Of a stretch of 17,709 nt of DNA, positions 8,526 to 15,165 are shown in pieces (within the stretch, counting starts at the first letter, position 1; every line of letters starts with the position of its first letter). The notes beneath the pieces were generated by a model. The model was not told the origin of the DNA. It searched no databases and worked only from the letters and a program-made list of their open reading frames with translations. Origin of the DNA: JBBIOI01 sp037443425. GTDB lineage: Bacteria; Desulfobacterota; BSN033; UBA1163. The DNA is taken from the NCBI GenBank assembly GCA_037443425.1, contig JBBIOI010000070.1:1-17709 (forward strand), in the 5' to 3' direction. A program made the translations under genes and the position numbers.

Positions 8526-9833
8526 CTACTTCCATCCCGGAAATGGATAGATCAATTTTGATGTTGAAGCCTCAAATGGAAAGATGATATGTAACTTTCC
8601 ACCTGGATATCCTTGATATTGATTTATAACACCTGAGCCGAGTTCGTTCTGTTGAGTATCTCCTGGAAAAGGAGACCCAAACCTTACTCCCTTCCAGGGC
8701 ATAATAAGTTCATTTCCAGGTATATAAATTTCATTTAGGGCTTTTCTAATAGCCTCTGGAGTTGTGGATTTTGCGTTATTCAAGACGTGTGCCCATACCT
8801 GTACTCCTACAAAGTCTCGTGCAGAGCTTCCAGAGAAATCGTAGCCAGTCATCTTCTTATACATCTCATTAAGTTTGCCTGCCACAGGTCTCACCTTTGA
8901 AAGTTCAGGAGAAAAGAGATCACGTGTTAAGATTCCATTAACATCTGCCCCGAGGGTTTTATAAAAGTCTGCTTCAATAAAACCTGCGTCCTGTCCCCAG
9001 ATGAGTCTCGGAGATGCCTTCATCTCTTTTAGGGTCTTGATAAATAGAATGGCATCTGCCACATAAGGTGCGAAAAGAAAAGTGGGCGCTTTTGATGCTA
9101 TCAATCTTCTTGATTCACTTGTTAGGTCAGCTGCCTTATGCGGATATTTAAATGCCTCTGCGATTTTCCACCCACGTTCCTTAGCAAATTTTTCAATCTC
9201 GGCAAGGGATGCTGAACCCCACTCTGTATTCTCTACAGCAACAGCTAAAGGCTCCAATTCACTTTTTGGAACAGCCTTCACGCCAGGGGCTTTCCCAGCA
9301 ACCAGGCCCTCTAAAAAATCAAAAAGATCTTTTGTAAACCATGTCTCATGAGGGGTTACTCTCCAGAACCATTTAAACCCTCGTTTTGTTAAGTCTGGAG
9401 AAGTAGAGTCAGGATTAATGAAAGGAATACCAGCCCTTTCAGCCTCAACAGAGGCTGTTTTGGTTACAGCACTCTGATAGGCACCCATAAGCCCCACAAC
9501 CTTTTCATCTTCAATTAAACGCTTTGCCTGTTCAGCTCCCCAGCCTGGATCTCCTCGAGAATCAGCAAAAATTAGTTTGATTTTAGCACTACCTAAATTT
9601 GGAATCCCTTCCCATTTAGCGATGGATATCTCGAGTTCAGGATACTTCTTATTTACAATATCTGCTGCAAGCTCTGCTCCTTCTTTGAGGCTCTTACCAA
9701 TAGGAGCAAGTGGACCCGAGAGAGGAAGAATAACCCCGATCTTTATCTCCTTCTGTGCAAAACCTTGATACGGGAAAATGAAAAAGCAAAACATTAGTAA
9801 GATAATCAATAATAATTTTATACTAATCCTCAT
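8526..9833 (-). CDS. Branched-chain amino acid-type (HAAT family) periplasmic solute-binding protein, first gene of the cluster
   Basis: A 435-residue secreted receptor. The signal peptide starts MRISIK with a long hydrophobic core and ends around QGFA before QKEIKIGV; no lipobox is seen. The mature protein opens IKIGVILPLSGPLAPIG, the usual type-1 binding-protein start, and contains VVGLMGAYQSAVTKTA and PFINPDSTSPDLT blocks typical of this family. An AGGAGGTG ribosome site fixes the start at the ATG of 9833, eight bases downstream; an in-frame GTG at 9842 overlaps that site and is unlikely. It heads the seven-gene minus-strand cluster. The ligand is not readable from sequence; the neighbouring DUF1445 and pxpABC genes suggest glutamate- or pyroglutamate-like compounds. 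Confidence 0.93.
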   Translation of the reverse strand: MRISIKLLLIILLMFCFFIFPYQGFAQKEIKIGVILPLSGPLAPIGKSLKEGAELAADIVNKKYPELEISIAKWEGIPNLGSAKIKLIFADSRGDPGWGAEQAKRLIEDEKVVGLMGAYQSAVTKTASVEAERAGIPFINPDSTSPDLTKRGFKWFWRVTPHETWFTKDLFDFLEGLVAGKAPGVKAVPKSELEPLAVAVENTEWGSASLAEIEKFAKERGWKIAEAFKYPHKAADLTSESRRLIASKAPTFLFAPYVADAILFIKTLKEMKASPRLIWGQDAGFIEADFYKTLGADVNGILTRDLFSPELSKVRPVAGKLNEMYKKMTGYDFSGSSARDFVGVQVWAHVLNNAKSTTPEAIRKALNEIYIPGNELIMPWKGVRFGSPFPGDTQQNELGSGVINQYQGYPGGKLHIIFPFEASTSKLIYPFPGWK

Positions 9834-9913
9834 GTTTTTCACCTCCTTTTTTATGTTTTAGTGTGTTTTAAAAACTAATAAAAACACCCATTTATTATTT
9901 AACAACATATTAT

Positions 9914-9942
9914 TTTTTATCAATTTCTAAAAAAGATGTCAA
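9914..9942 (-). promoter_or_regulatory. Candidate sigma-70 promoter of the binding-protein/liv/DUF1445 operon, with a palindrome over -35
   Basis: On the minus strand a perfect TTGACA (9937-9942) is followed after 17 bases by TAAAAA (9914-9919), four of six -10 matches. The -35 is embedded in the inverted repeat GATGT-CA-ACATC (9935-9946 on the plus strand), which could be a regulator site. The start codon is about 80 bases downstream. The distal binding-protein gene of the same cluster has a similar GTTGACAT -35 context. Confidence 0.5.
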
Positions 9943-9950
9943 CATCCAAA

Positions 9951-10020
9951 TTTGAGACCTTGAAAAACTAATTAGAAATTCTTTCATAATGGGAAGGTGG
10001 GATGAAAAAGCCTTCCATGG
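9951..10020 (+). repeat. Diverged repeat, copy A
   Basis: A stretch of about 70 bases beginning TTTGAGACCT, containing TTTCATAATGGGAAGG and ending in GGTGGGATGAAAAAGCCTTC. It matches copy B at 10541 in the same orientation with scattered substitutions and small gaps, and a weaker inverted copy at 17395. The function is unknown; it lies upstream of the binding-protein promoter. Confidence 0.6.
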
Positions 10021-10085
10021 TCTTCTTATTTACTTTCTACAACGAGACTGTGTCGTAATTCTATATAAGAAATGAAACCAAATAT

Positions 10086-10155
10086 GGCAAGGGACAAGCC
10101 CTCGCCCTACGGAATAAATTAATTTTTTTCGTAGGGCAAGCCCTTGTGGCTTGCC
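10086..10155. repeat. Long imperfect inverted repeat (GCCCTACG core)
   Basis: Two 26-base arms (10086-10111 and 10130-10155) pair at 21 of 26 positions around an 18-base AT-rich loop. The inner ends GCCCTACG/CGTAGGGC and the outer ends GGCAAG/CTTGCC are perfect. The structure resembles dispersed REP- or MITE-like elements found in intergenic DNA of many environmental bacteria. It could fold in RNA from either strand, but no T-run marks it as a terminator. Confidence 0.7.
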
Positions 10156-10244
10156 GAACCTTTATTAAGGTGTCATTTATTTTATGATCCCATTAATAAA
10201 CATTAAAAAACCGCAGTTGAAGGGTTTTGGACCTTACATCCCCA

Positions 10245-10280
10245 GTCTTTCAAAGACTTTTTCAAAGGTCTGAAAAAGTC
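10245..10280. repeat. Adjacent hairpin-forming inverted repeats
   Basis: GTCTTT-C-AAAGAC (10245-10257) overlaps a perfect 10-bp inverted repeat, GACTTTTTCA (10255-10264) with TGAAAAAGTC (10271-10280), around a 6-base loop. The right arm TCTGAAAAAGTCC recurs at about 17201, again upstream of a CAGTCATTGCAAGCAC element, so it is part of a larger repeated module. Confidence 0.6.
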
Positions 10281-10295
10281 CATAAAAGAGAATCA

Positions 10296-10418
10296 GTCAT
10301 TGCAAGCACAAAAAGGATGCCTGGCAATACAATGAAGTCATTGCGAGCCCGAAGGGTGTGGCAATCCGACGAAGTCATTGCGAGGACCTCGCACTTGATG
10401 CGGGGGACGTGGCAATCT
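10296..10418. repeat. Three tandem GTCATTGC...GGCAATC elements
   Basis: Three related units lie head to tail at about 10296-10329, 10337-10366 and 10374-10418. Each begins GTCATTGC(A/G)AG and ends GGCAAT, a short imperfect inverted repeat able to fold into a hairpin. Their interiors differ in length and sequence. The same element recurs at 17254-17356. They are dispersed palindromic repeats, not a CRISPR array, and apparent reading frames through them are not real genes. Confidence 0.75.
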
Positions 10419-10433
10419 CGTAGATTCCTCGCT

Positions 10434-10513
10434 GTCATTCCTGCGAAGTCAGGAATCCAGGGGAAATAAAAACACTTAAAAACAGCTGGATTCCCGTTTT
10501 TCACGGGAATGAC
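10434..10513. repeat. Inverted repeat of the GTCATTCC...GGAATGAC type
   Basis: The left arm (10434-10460) begins GTCATTCCTGCGAA and ends GGAATCCAG. The right arm (10486-10513) begins CTGGATTCCCG and ends CACGGGAATGAC. The arms pair over nearly their whole length around a 25-base loop, and each also contains a smaller internal hairpin. This pattern is a familiar dispersed intergenic repeat in many bacterial genomes. Confidence 0.75.
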
Positions 10514-10540
10514 GTAGTAATGGGAAAAGAGATGCTTCGC

Positions 10541-10610
10541 TTTGAGACCTATGAAAAATTATTTAAAAATTCTTCATAGTGAGGGGTGGGATGAGAAAGT
10601 CTTCGAAAGA
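10541..10610 (+). repeat. Diverged repeat, copy B
   Basis: A same-orientation counterpart of copy A at 9951. It begins TTTGAGACCT, continues ATGAAAAATT, and contains TTCATAGTGAGGGGTGGGAT before GAGAAAGTCTTCG. Copies A and B bracket the cluster of inverted repeats at 10086-10513, and copy B lies directly upstream of the pxpABC leader region. Confidence 0.6.
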
Positions 10611-10656
10611 TTGATTTATTCTTAAATGATTGTTAGAAATTTAAAAATTTTGAATT

Positions 10657-10693
10657 GGAGGAAGACATTGTGATTTTTTCTCTATTATTTTAA
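10657..10693 (+). other. Possible 7-codon leader ORF with strong ribosome site upstream of pxpA
   Basis: GGAGG at 10657-10661 is followed eight bases later by GTG at 10670, opening a frame that reads MIFSLLF and stops at TAA 10693. It could be a leader peptide, a remnant of a lost gene, or chance. No attenuator hairpin is evident between it and pxpA. Confidence 0.25.
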
Positions 10694-10735
10694 ATTTAAT
10701 TTATTAAATCCCCAAGATTTATGGAAGGTGCAAAA

Positions 10736-11521
10736 ATGGCACATCAAAGAAATATCGATATTAATTCCGATATTGGTGAAAGTTTTGGTGTTTACAAAAT
10801 AGGGCTTGACGAGGAAGTTATCCCCCACATATCCTCTGCCAATATTGCGTGTGGATTTCATGGTGGAGACCCATCAGTCATGCGAAATACTGTAGCATTG
10901 GCAAAAAAATATGGTGTTGAAATTGGAGCTCATCCTGGACTTCCTGATCTACTTGGATTTGGAAGAAGGAACATCGATGTCAGTCTTGAAGAGATTAAGG
11001 ATTATGTCCTTTATCAAACCGGAGCACTTCAAGCCTTCGCCATTTCTCAAGGCATGAGGCTTCAACATATAAAACCACATGGCGCCCTTTATAATATGGC
11101 TTCATTAAACCCAAAGATCTGGGAAGTAATAGCAGAGGTTATTTCAAGATTTGATAATGAGATTATCCTTGTTGCTCTAGCATCTTCTAATAATGAACCC
11201 ATTAAAGAGATTGGAAGACGTTATAATATTCGGATTGCCTTTGAGGCCTTTCCTGATAGGGCATATACTAAGGATGGTAAATTGGTTTCTCGAAGAGAAA
11301 AAGGGGCTGTGATCCATGACCATGAGATCGTAGCCCAAAGGGCACTTAAGATGGCACAAGAAGGAAAGGTTGTGGCCATAGATGGGACTGAGATCGAACT
11401 TCATGCAGATACATTGTGTATACATGGAGATAATCCTTCTGCAGTTCAAATAGTAAAGAGGATTAGGGAACTTTTAACTAAAAATAATATAAATATCCTC
11501 TCCATGAAGCACTTCATTTAA
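10736..11521 (+). CDS. pxpA: 5-oxoprolinase subunit PxpA (LamB/YcsF family)
   Basis: A 261-residue LamB/YcsF-family protein, full length. PxpA works with PxpB and PxpC in the cytoplasm to hydrolyse 5-oxoproline to glutamate at the expense of ATP. Family motifs are DINSDIGES (8-16), ANIACGFHGGDP (35-46), GAHPGLPD (64-71), HIKPHGALYN (111-120), EAFPDRAY (170-177) and CIHGDNP (228-234), including the histidines and acidic residues expected for the active-site cleft. I choose the ATG at 10736 because GGAAGGTG lies just upstream; an in-frame ATG at 10721 has no ribosome site and would add five residues. It is the first gene of the pxpABC operon, and pxpB starts 14 bases after its stop. Confidence 0.95.
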   Translation: MAHQRNIDINSDIGESFGVYKIGLDEEVIPHISSANIACGFHGGDPSVMRNTVALAKKYGVEIGAHPGLPDLLGFGRRNIDVSLEEIKDYVLYQTGALQAFAISQGMRLQHIKPHGALYNMASLNPKIWEVIAEVISRFDNEIILVALASSNNEPIKEIGRRYNIRIAFEAFPDRAYTKDGKLVSRREKGAVIHDHEIVAQRALKMAQEGKVVAIDGTEIELHADTLCIHGDNPSAVQIVKRIRELLTKNNINILSMKHFI

Positions 11522-11535
11522 ATTTATCAAAGCCT

Positions 11536-12240
11536 ATGGGACTTTTCAAGGAAGTAATCTTTAGATTGTTAGGAGACAGAGGCCTTCTTGTAGAATTTGG
11601 GGGCGAGATAAGCAAGGAAATAAATTACAAGGTTAGAAGAATGCATTTGGGGATAAGGCATGCCTCCATAGAGGGGATCATAGAAACTATTCCTACTTAT
11701 AGATCCCTGCTTATTGTTTATAATCCATTAATCATCCCCTTAGAAAAATTAAAAAAGGAGATAAAAGTTATTGAAATGGAGAGTATGGATATCTCGCTTC
11801 CTGAACCGAGGCTGATAAAGATTCCTGTTCTCTATGGAGGTTCATATGGACCTGACCTCGAATTTGTAGCAAATTACCATCACATATCACAAGATGAGGT
11901 AATTCATCTTCATTGTAGCACAACTTATTTAGTCTATATGATAGGTTTTATGCCAGGATTTCCTTATATGGGAGAACTACCAGAAAAATTGATTACACCA
12001 AGGCTTAAAACCCCTCGGATTTCTGTACCTAAAGGGTCTGTAGGGATTGCACAAAGGCAAACTGGTATATATCCTATGGATAGCCCTGGAGGATGGCAGA
12101 TTTTGGGTAGGACACCTGTTGAATTATTTGATCCAAATCAAGAACCCCCTTCTTTACTTCAGATGGGTGATTTAGTCCAGTTTTATCAAATAAGCGAAAA
12201 AGAATTCATGGACTTGACTGAAAAGAAAGATGGAAAATAA
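11536..12240 (+). CDS. pxpB: 5-oxoprolinase subunit PxpB (KipI / carboxyltransferase-like C-D domain)
   Basis: A 234-residue KipI-family protein, historically called allophanate hydrolase subunit 1 or sporulation kinase inhibitor. Motifs are IPVLYGGSYGPDL (96-108), GFMPGFPYMG (137-146), SVPKGSVGIAQRQTGIYP (163-180) and SPGGWQILGRTP (183-194), which define the family. Together with PxpC it forms the part of 5-oxoprolinase that processes the lactam. The ATG at 11536 has only a weak ribosome site, so coupling to pxpA is likely. Its end overlaps pxpC by 11 bases. Confidence 0.95.
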   Translation: MGLFKEVIFRLLGDRGLLVEFGGEISKEINYKVRRMHLGIRHASIEGIIETIPTYRSLLIVYNPLIIPLEKLKKEIKVIEMESMDISLPEPRLIKIPVLYGGSYGPDLEFVANYHHISQDEVIHLHCSTTYLVYMIGFMPGFPYMGELPEKLITPRLKTPRISVPKGSVGIAQRQTGIYPMDSPGGWQILGRTPVELFDPNQEPPSLLQMGDLVQFYQISEKEFMDLTEKKDGK

Positions 12241-13201
12241 ATTAGAAGCATTCGAGGTTTTAGAACCAGGCATACTTACAACGATTCAGGATATTGGTAG
12301 ATTTGGATATAGTCAATTTGGAGTTCCTTATTCGGGTGCACTAGATTCCTTTTCGTATCGAATAGCAAATATATTAGTCAATAATCCTGAAAATGAAGCC
12401 TGTTTTGAAACAATGATAATGGGATTAAAGCTAAAAAGCCTTGGAGAGTTTCTCATTGCAATAACAGGAGCTGATCTTACTCCATTTAAAAATGATGAAC
12501 CCATAAAAATGTGGAAACCAAATCTCATCAAAAAGTCCGATATAATCACATTTAAAAGGGTTCGCACCGGTTGCAGGGCTTACCTCTCTGTTAGTGGTGG
12601 CTTGGCAGTTTCTAAGGTTATGGGAAGTTATTCTACATATCTATCAGGAAAATTTGGTGGATTAGAAGGAAGACCCCTAAGGAAAGGCGATGTCTTATAC
12701 AGGTATGATATACCTTATCAAATAGGTAGCCTCAATCTCATACTCCCAGAAGATTGCATCCCAAGATATGATAGGGAATCAATTCTTAGGGTTATCTTAG
12801 GTCCACAGGATGACCATTTTACTGAAGAAGGGCTTAAAACATTCTTTTCATCAATTTACCAGGTAAGCCCTCAATCTGATAGAATGGGTATAAGGCTAAA
12901 AGGACCTATTATTAAAAGGAGACATGATGTAGAGGAATCAATCATTTCCGAAGGGCTTCTCCCAGGGGCGATTCAGGTTCCAGGTGATGGAAATCCTATA
13001 ATCATTTTAAATGAATTAGTCACAGGTGGGTATACAAAAATTGCCTCAGTTATTTCTACAGATCTACCAAAGACTGCCCAGTTAAAACCAGGCGATTCTG
13101 TACAATTTAGACCTGTAACTATTGATGAGGCCCATATGCTATTAAAAGAACAGGAGGACAGGATAAAAAGTTTTAAGACCAAATTTTCAAATCCACGCTA
13201 A
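12230..13201 (+). CDS. pxpC: 5-oxoprolinase subunit PxpC (KipA / carboxyltransferase-like A-B domain)
   Basis: A 323-residue KipA-family protein, formerly annotated as allophanate hydrolase subunit 2 or biotin-dependent carboxyltransferase. Motifs are TTIQDIGRFGY (17-27), GALD (36-39), AYLSVSGGLAV (117-127), MGSYSTYL (131-138), LGPQDDHF (190-197), SDRMGIRLKGP (216-226), SEGLLPGAIQVPGDGNP (240-256) and GGYTKIASV (266-274). The length matches the family. It completes the three-subunit 5-oxoprolinase. The start lies inside the end of pxpB, indicating coupled translation. It is convergent with the FAD oxidoreductase gene, with only 21 bases between the stop codons. Confidence 0.95.
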   Translation: MENKLEAFEVLEPGILTTIQDIGRFGYSQFGVPYSGALDSFSYRIANILVNNPENEACFETMIMGLKLKSLGEFLIAITGADLTPFKNDEPIKMWKPNLIKKSDIITFKRVRTGCRAYLSVSGGLAVSKVMGSYSTYLSGKFGGLEGRPLRKGDVLYRYDIPYQIGSLNLILPEDCIPRYDRESILRVILGPQDDHFTEEGLKTFFSSIYQVSPQSDRMGIRLKGPIIKRRHDVEESIISEGLLPGAIQVPGDGNPIIILNELVTGGYTKIASVISTDLPKTAQLKPGDSVQFRPVTIDEAHMLLKEQEDRIKSFKTKFSNPR

Positions 13202-13222
13202 AAAATAAAATTTTATTCTTGT

Positions 13223-14377
13223 CTAATCTTTAAAGGCGGTCATTGGCTCGAGTATCAATTCCCCCGTGTTGAATCGTTCAATAGAAAGAGAAGAGATATC
13301 AATTGTTTTGGCTTTTCCTTGGAGAATTAATTCAGAAATGACCTTTCCAACTGCAGGGCTATGCTGAAAACCATGACCACTGAAGCCGTTTGCAAGTATA
13401 AATCCCTCCAACCCTGGAACCCTGCCAAGTATGGCGTGGTTATCTGGTGAAATTTCATAAAGACCTGCCCATCCGTTGATAATCCTTGCATTTTCTAAGG
13501 AAGGTACCCTGTATATAGCATTGTCTGAGGCCTCAAGCATTCCTTGGTAATCTGTATTCAAATTGAAACTCGGTTCCTTATCAATTGGCCCTGAAATTAA
13601 AAAACCCTTCCCTTCTCTACGAAAATACCAACCACGATCAAAGTCAATCATTAAAGGTATTTCATCAGAGGTAAGAGAAAAAGGCGAAGTCACAAAAATC
13701 TGTCTCCTTAGAGATTTGACAGGAATCTTAATTCCGGCCATCCTCCCGACTGCCTCTGCAAATGGGCCTCCTGCATTTATAACCGTATCGGTATAAATCT
13801 TCTCATCTTTTGTCTTCACACCCTTTATCTTCCCACCATCCACAAGGATGCCAACAACCTCTTTCCCCTCATAAATCTTTACCCCTCCATCTTTAGCCCC
13901 TTTAACAAAGCCATTCAAGATTGCCGAAGGGTCAGAAAAACCATCAATCGGACAGAAAGTCCCTCCTGCGATATCATTTGATCTTATAAAAGGCCACTGT
14001 TTTTCTATCTCATCTCGATTTAAAAATGTTACAGGCAGATTAAAACTTCTTTGAAGTTCGATATTTTTTCTGAATAGATTTACCGAAGACTCACTACTTG
14101 CAAGGAATAGATAGCCAATTTGATTAAAGCCAGGATCTATATTAAATCGATCCTTAAAACTTTTGAAGAACTCTATAGATTTGAGTGAAAAAAGGATATT
14201 AATTGGGGTTGAGAATTGAACTCGTATCCCTCCTAAGCAACGGCTTGTTGAGCCTTCGCCCAATTGGCCTTTTTCAAGAAGAAGGATTTTACCTGCTTTA
14301 TTTAAGGCTAAATGATAAGCGATACTCAATCCTATTATTCCTCCACCTATGATGACAATATCTGCTGTCTTCTCCAT
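13223..14377 (-). CDS. FAD-dependent oxidoreductase of the DAO / sarcosine oxidase beta-like family
   Basis: A 384-residue single-polypeptide flavoenzyme. The Rossmann FAD site is IVIIGGGIIG at residues 7-16, with the ribose-binding acidic residue E35 in LLLEKG. GSTSRCLGGIRVQF (42-55) is typical of sarcosine-oxidase-beta-like proteins. NAGGPFA (201-207) and C-terminal NGFSGHGFQHSP (330-341) are the FAD-contacting loops of the DAO family. Such enzymes oxidise secondary or primary amines and amino acids such as sarcosine, glycine, D-amino acids, proline or dimethylglycine; the exact substrate cannot be told. It is the last gene of a minus-strand operon, starting four bases after the TIM-barrel gene, and lies tail to tail with pxpC. 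A link to the pyroglutamate/glutamate genes is possible but inferred only from proximity. Confidence 0.88.
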   Translation of the reverse strand: MEKTADIVIIGGGIIGLSIAYHLALNKAGKILLLEKGQLGEGSTSRCLGGIRVQFSTPINILFSLKSIEFFKSFKDRFNIDPGFNQIGYLFLASSESSVNLFRKNIELQRSFNLPVTFLNRDEIEKQWPFIRSNDIAGGTFCPIDGFSDPSAILNGFVKGAKDGGVKIYEGKEVVGILVDGGKIKGVKTKDEKIYTDTVINAGGPFAEAVGRMAGIKIPVKSLRRQIFVTSPFSLTSDEIPLMIDFDRGWYFRREGKGFLISGPIDKEPSFNLNTDYQGMLEASDNAIYRVPSLENARIINGWAGLYEISPDNHAILGRVPGLEGFILANGFSGHGFQHSPAVGKVISELILQGKAKTIDISSLSIERFNTGELILEPMTAFKD

Positions 14378-14381
14378 AAGA

Positions 14382-15146
14382 TTAAATATATCTTTTTAAG
14401 GCATTAAGACCTCTCCAAAGATGGCCTTCTTCGTGAGGCTCTATCGTATAAATAGGATTAATTTTTTTTAATGAGAGAAGAGTAAAAAACTGGTCAAAAT
14501 CAAAATTCCCCTCCCCAATAGGGAGATGCTCATCTTTCTCCTTATGATTATCGTGAAGATGGACCTCAAAAAGATATTCACCTAATGAATCAATCCAATT
14601 TGAAAGGGTTGTTTTACTAAAAAGATTTTGATGCCCTGTATCAAAACAGAATCGAAAATTTGGTGAATTTATATTATCTAACAAACTTTTAATGGACTCT
14701 GGCGTCTCTTCAAAAACATTCTCGATTACAATTGTGAGCCCCTTTTTTTCTGCCCTTTCAATCAAAGGCCTCCAGGTTTTTATACTACTTCCTAACCATA
14801 GCCCTACATTTCCATCAAATCTCCACTTATCATATCCTGGATGAAATACAATAGACTTAGGATTGAAATAAGAGGCAATCTCTATTACTCTTGAAAATCT
14901 CTCTATTGTTACCTGCTTTACCTTTTGGTCCATACCTCCAGGACTGAGATCCATATAAGGCCCATGAATGGTTATATCAAGATTATTCTTCTTAAGATTA
15001 TCAGCAACTGATTGGAAGTCATTGTCATCGTATTGGTCTAAATCCCATGCGCTAAGATATATTTCAGGATTGATCTTATGCCTTATGACAAAATCTATTC
15101 GAGAGATAAGCATATTAAAGGGAGCATTGATATGGACAATTGTCAT
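14382..15146 (-). CDS. Sugar phosphate isomerase/epimerase-like TIM-barrel protein (AP endonuclease family 2)
   Basis: A 254-residue xylose-isomerase-like TIM barrel. Potential metal ligands fall in the order seen in endonuclease IV-type barrels: H61 in TIHGPY, H102 in VFHPGYD, E142 in IVIEN, D169 and H172 in CFDTGH, H196 in VHLHDN, D205 and H207 in KDEHLPIGEG, and E236 in TIEPH. The HLPIGEG phrase is common in sugar isomerases and epimerases of this fold. The ATG at 15146 is preferred because GAGG lies seven bases upstream; a TTG at 15152 is too close to it. It sits between the antiporter and the FAD enzyme genes. A DNA repair role is possible but less likely than a small-molecule isomerase or epimerase role; the substrate is unknown. 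Confidence 0.87.
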   Translation of the reverse strand: MTIVHINAPFNMLISRIDFVIRHKINPEIYLSAWDLDQYDDNDFQSVADNLKKNNLDITIHGPYMDLSPGGMDQKVKQVTIERFSRVIEIASYFNPKSIVFHPGYDKWRFDGNVGLWLGSSIKTWRPLIERAEKKGLTIVIENVFEETPESIKSLLDNINSPNFRFCFDTGHQNLFSKTTLSNWIDSLGEYLFEVHLHDNHKEKDEHLPIGEGNFDFDQFFTLLSLKKINPIYTIEPHEEGHLWRGLNALKRYI

Positions 15147-15165
15147 TTTCAAACCTCTTTCATTT

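Noticed and set aside
9082..9351. 89-codon plus-strand frame opposite the first receptor gene
   Set aside because: It is antisense to a clearly coding receptor gene, as are other frames opposite the liv, DUF1445 and antiporter genes.
10296..10418. Possible CRISPR-like array
   Set aside because: Only three irregular units, each an imperfect palindrome with variable interior and no uniform spacers; no cas genes are nearby.
10227..10504. Overlapping reading frames of about 80 codons on both strands
   Set aside because: They run through the GTCATTGC and GTCATTCC palindromic repeats; their translations are products of repeat sequence, with no ribosome sites or recognisable domain.
12230..13201. 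Allophanate hydrolase subunit 2 / urea carboxylase-type enzyme
   Set aside because: The pxpA-pxpB-pxpC trio with LamB/YcsF is the 5-oxoprolinase arrangement; no urea carboxylase or amidase domain is present.
13204..13217. AATAAAATTTTATT palindrome between pxpC and the FAD gene as a terminator
   Set aside because: It is a pure AT palindrome with no loop and little stability; position is suggestive but the structure is too weak to call.
14382..15146. True endonuclease IV DNA repair enzyme
   Set aside because: The metal ligands fit, but the HLPIGEG phrase, short length and operon with metabolic genes favour the sugar isomerase/epimerase branch; kept as a family-level call.
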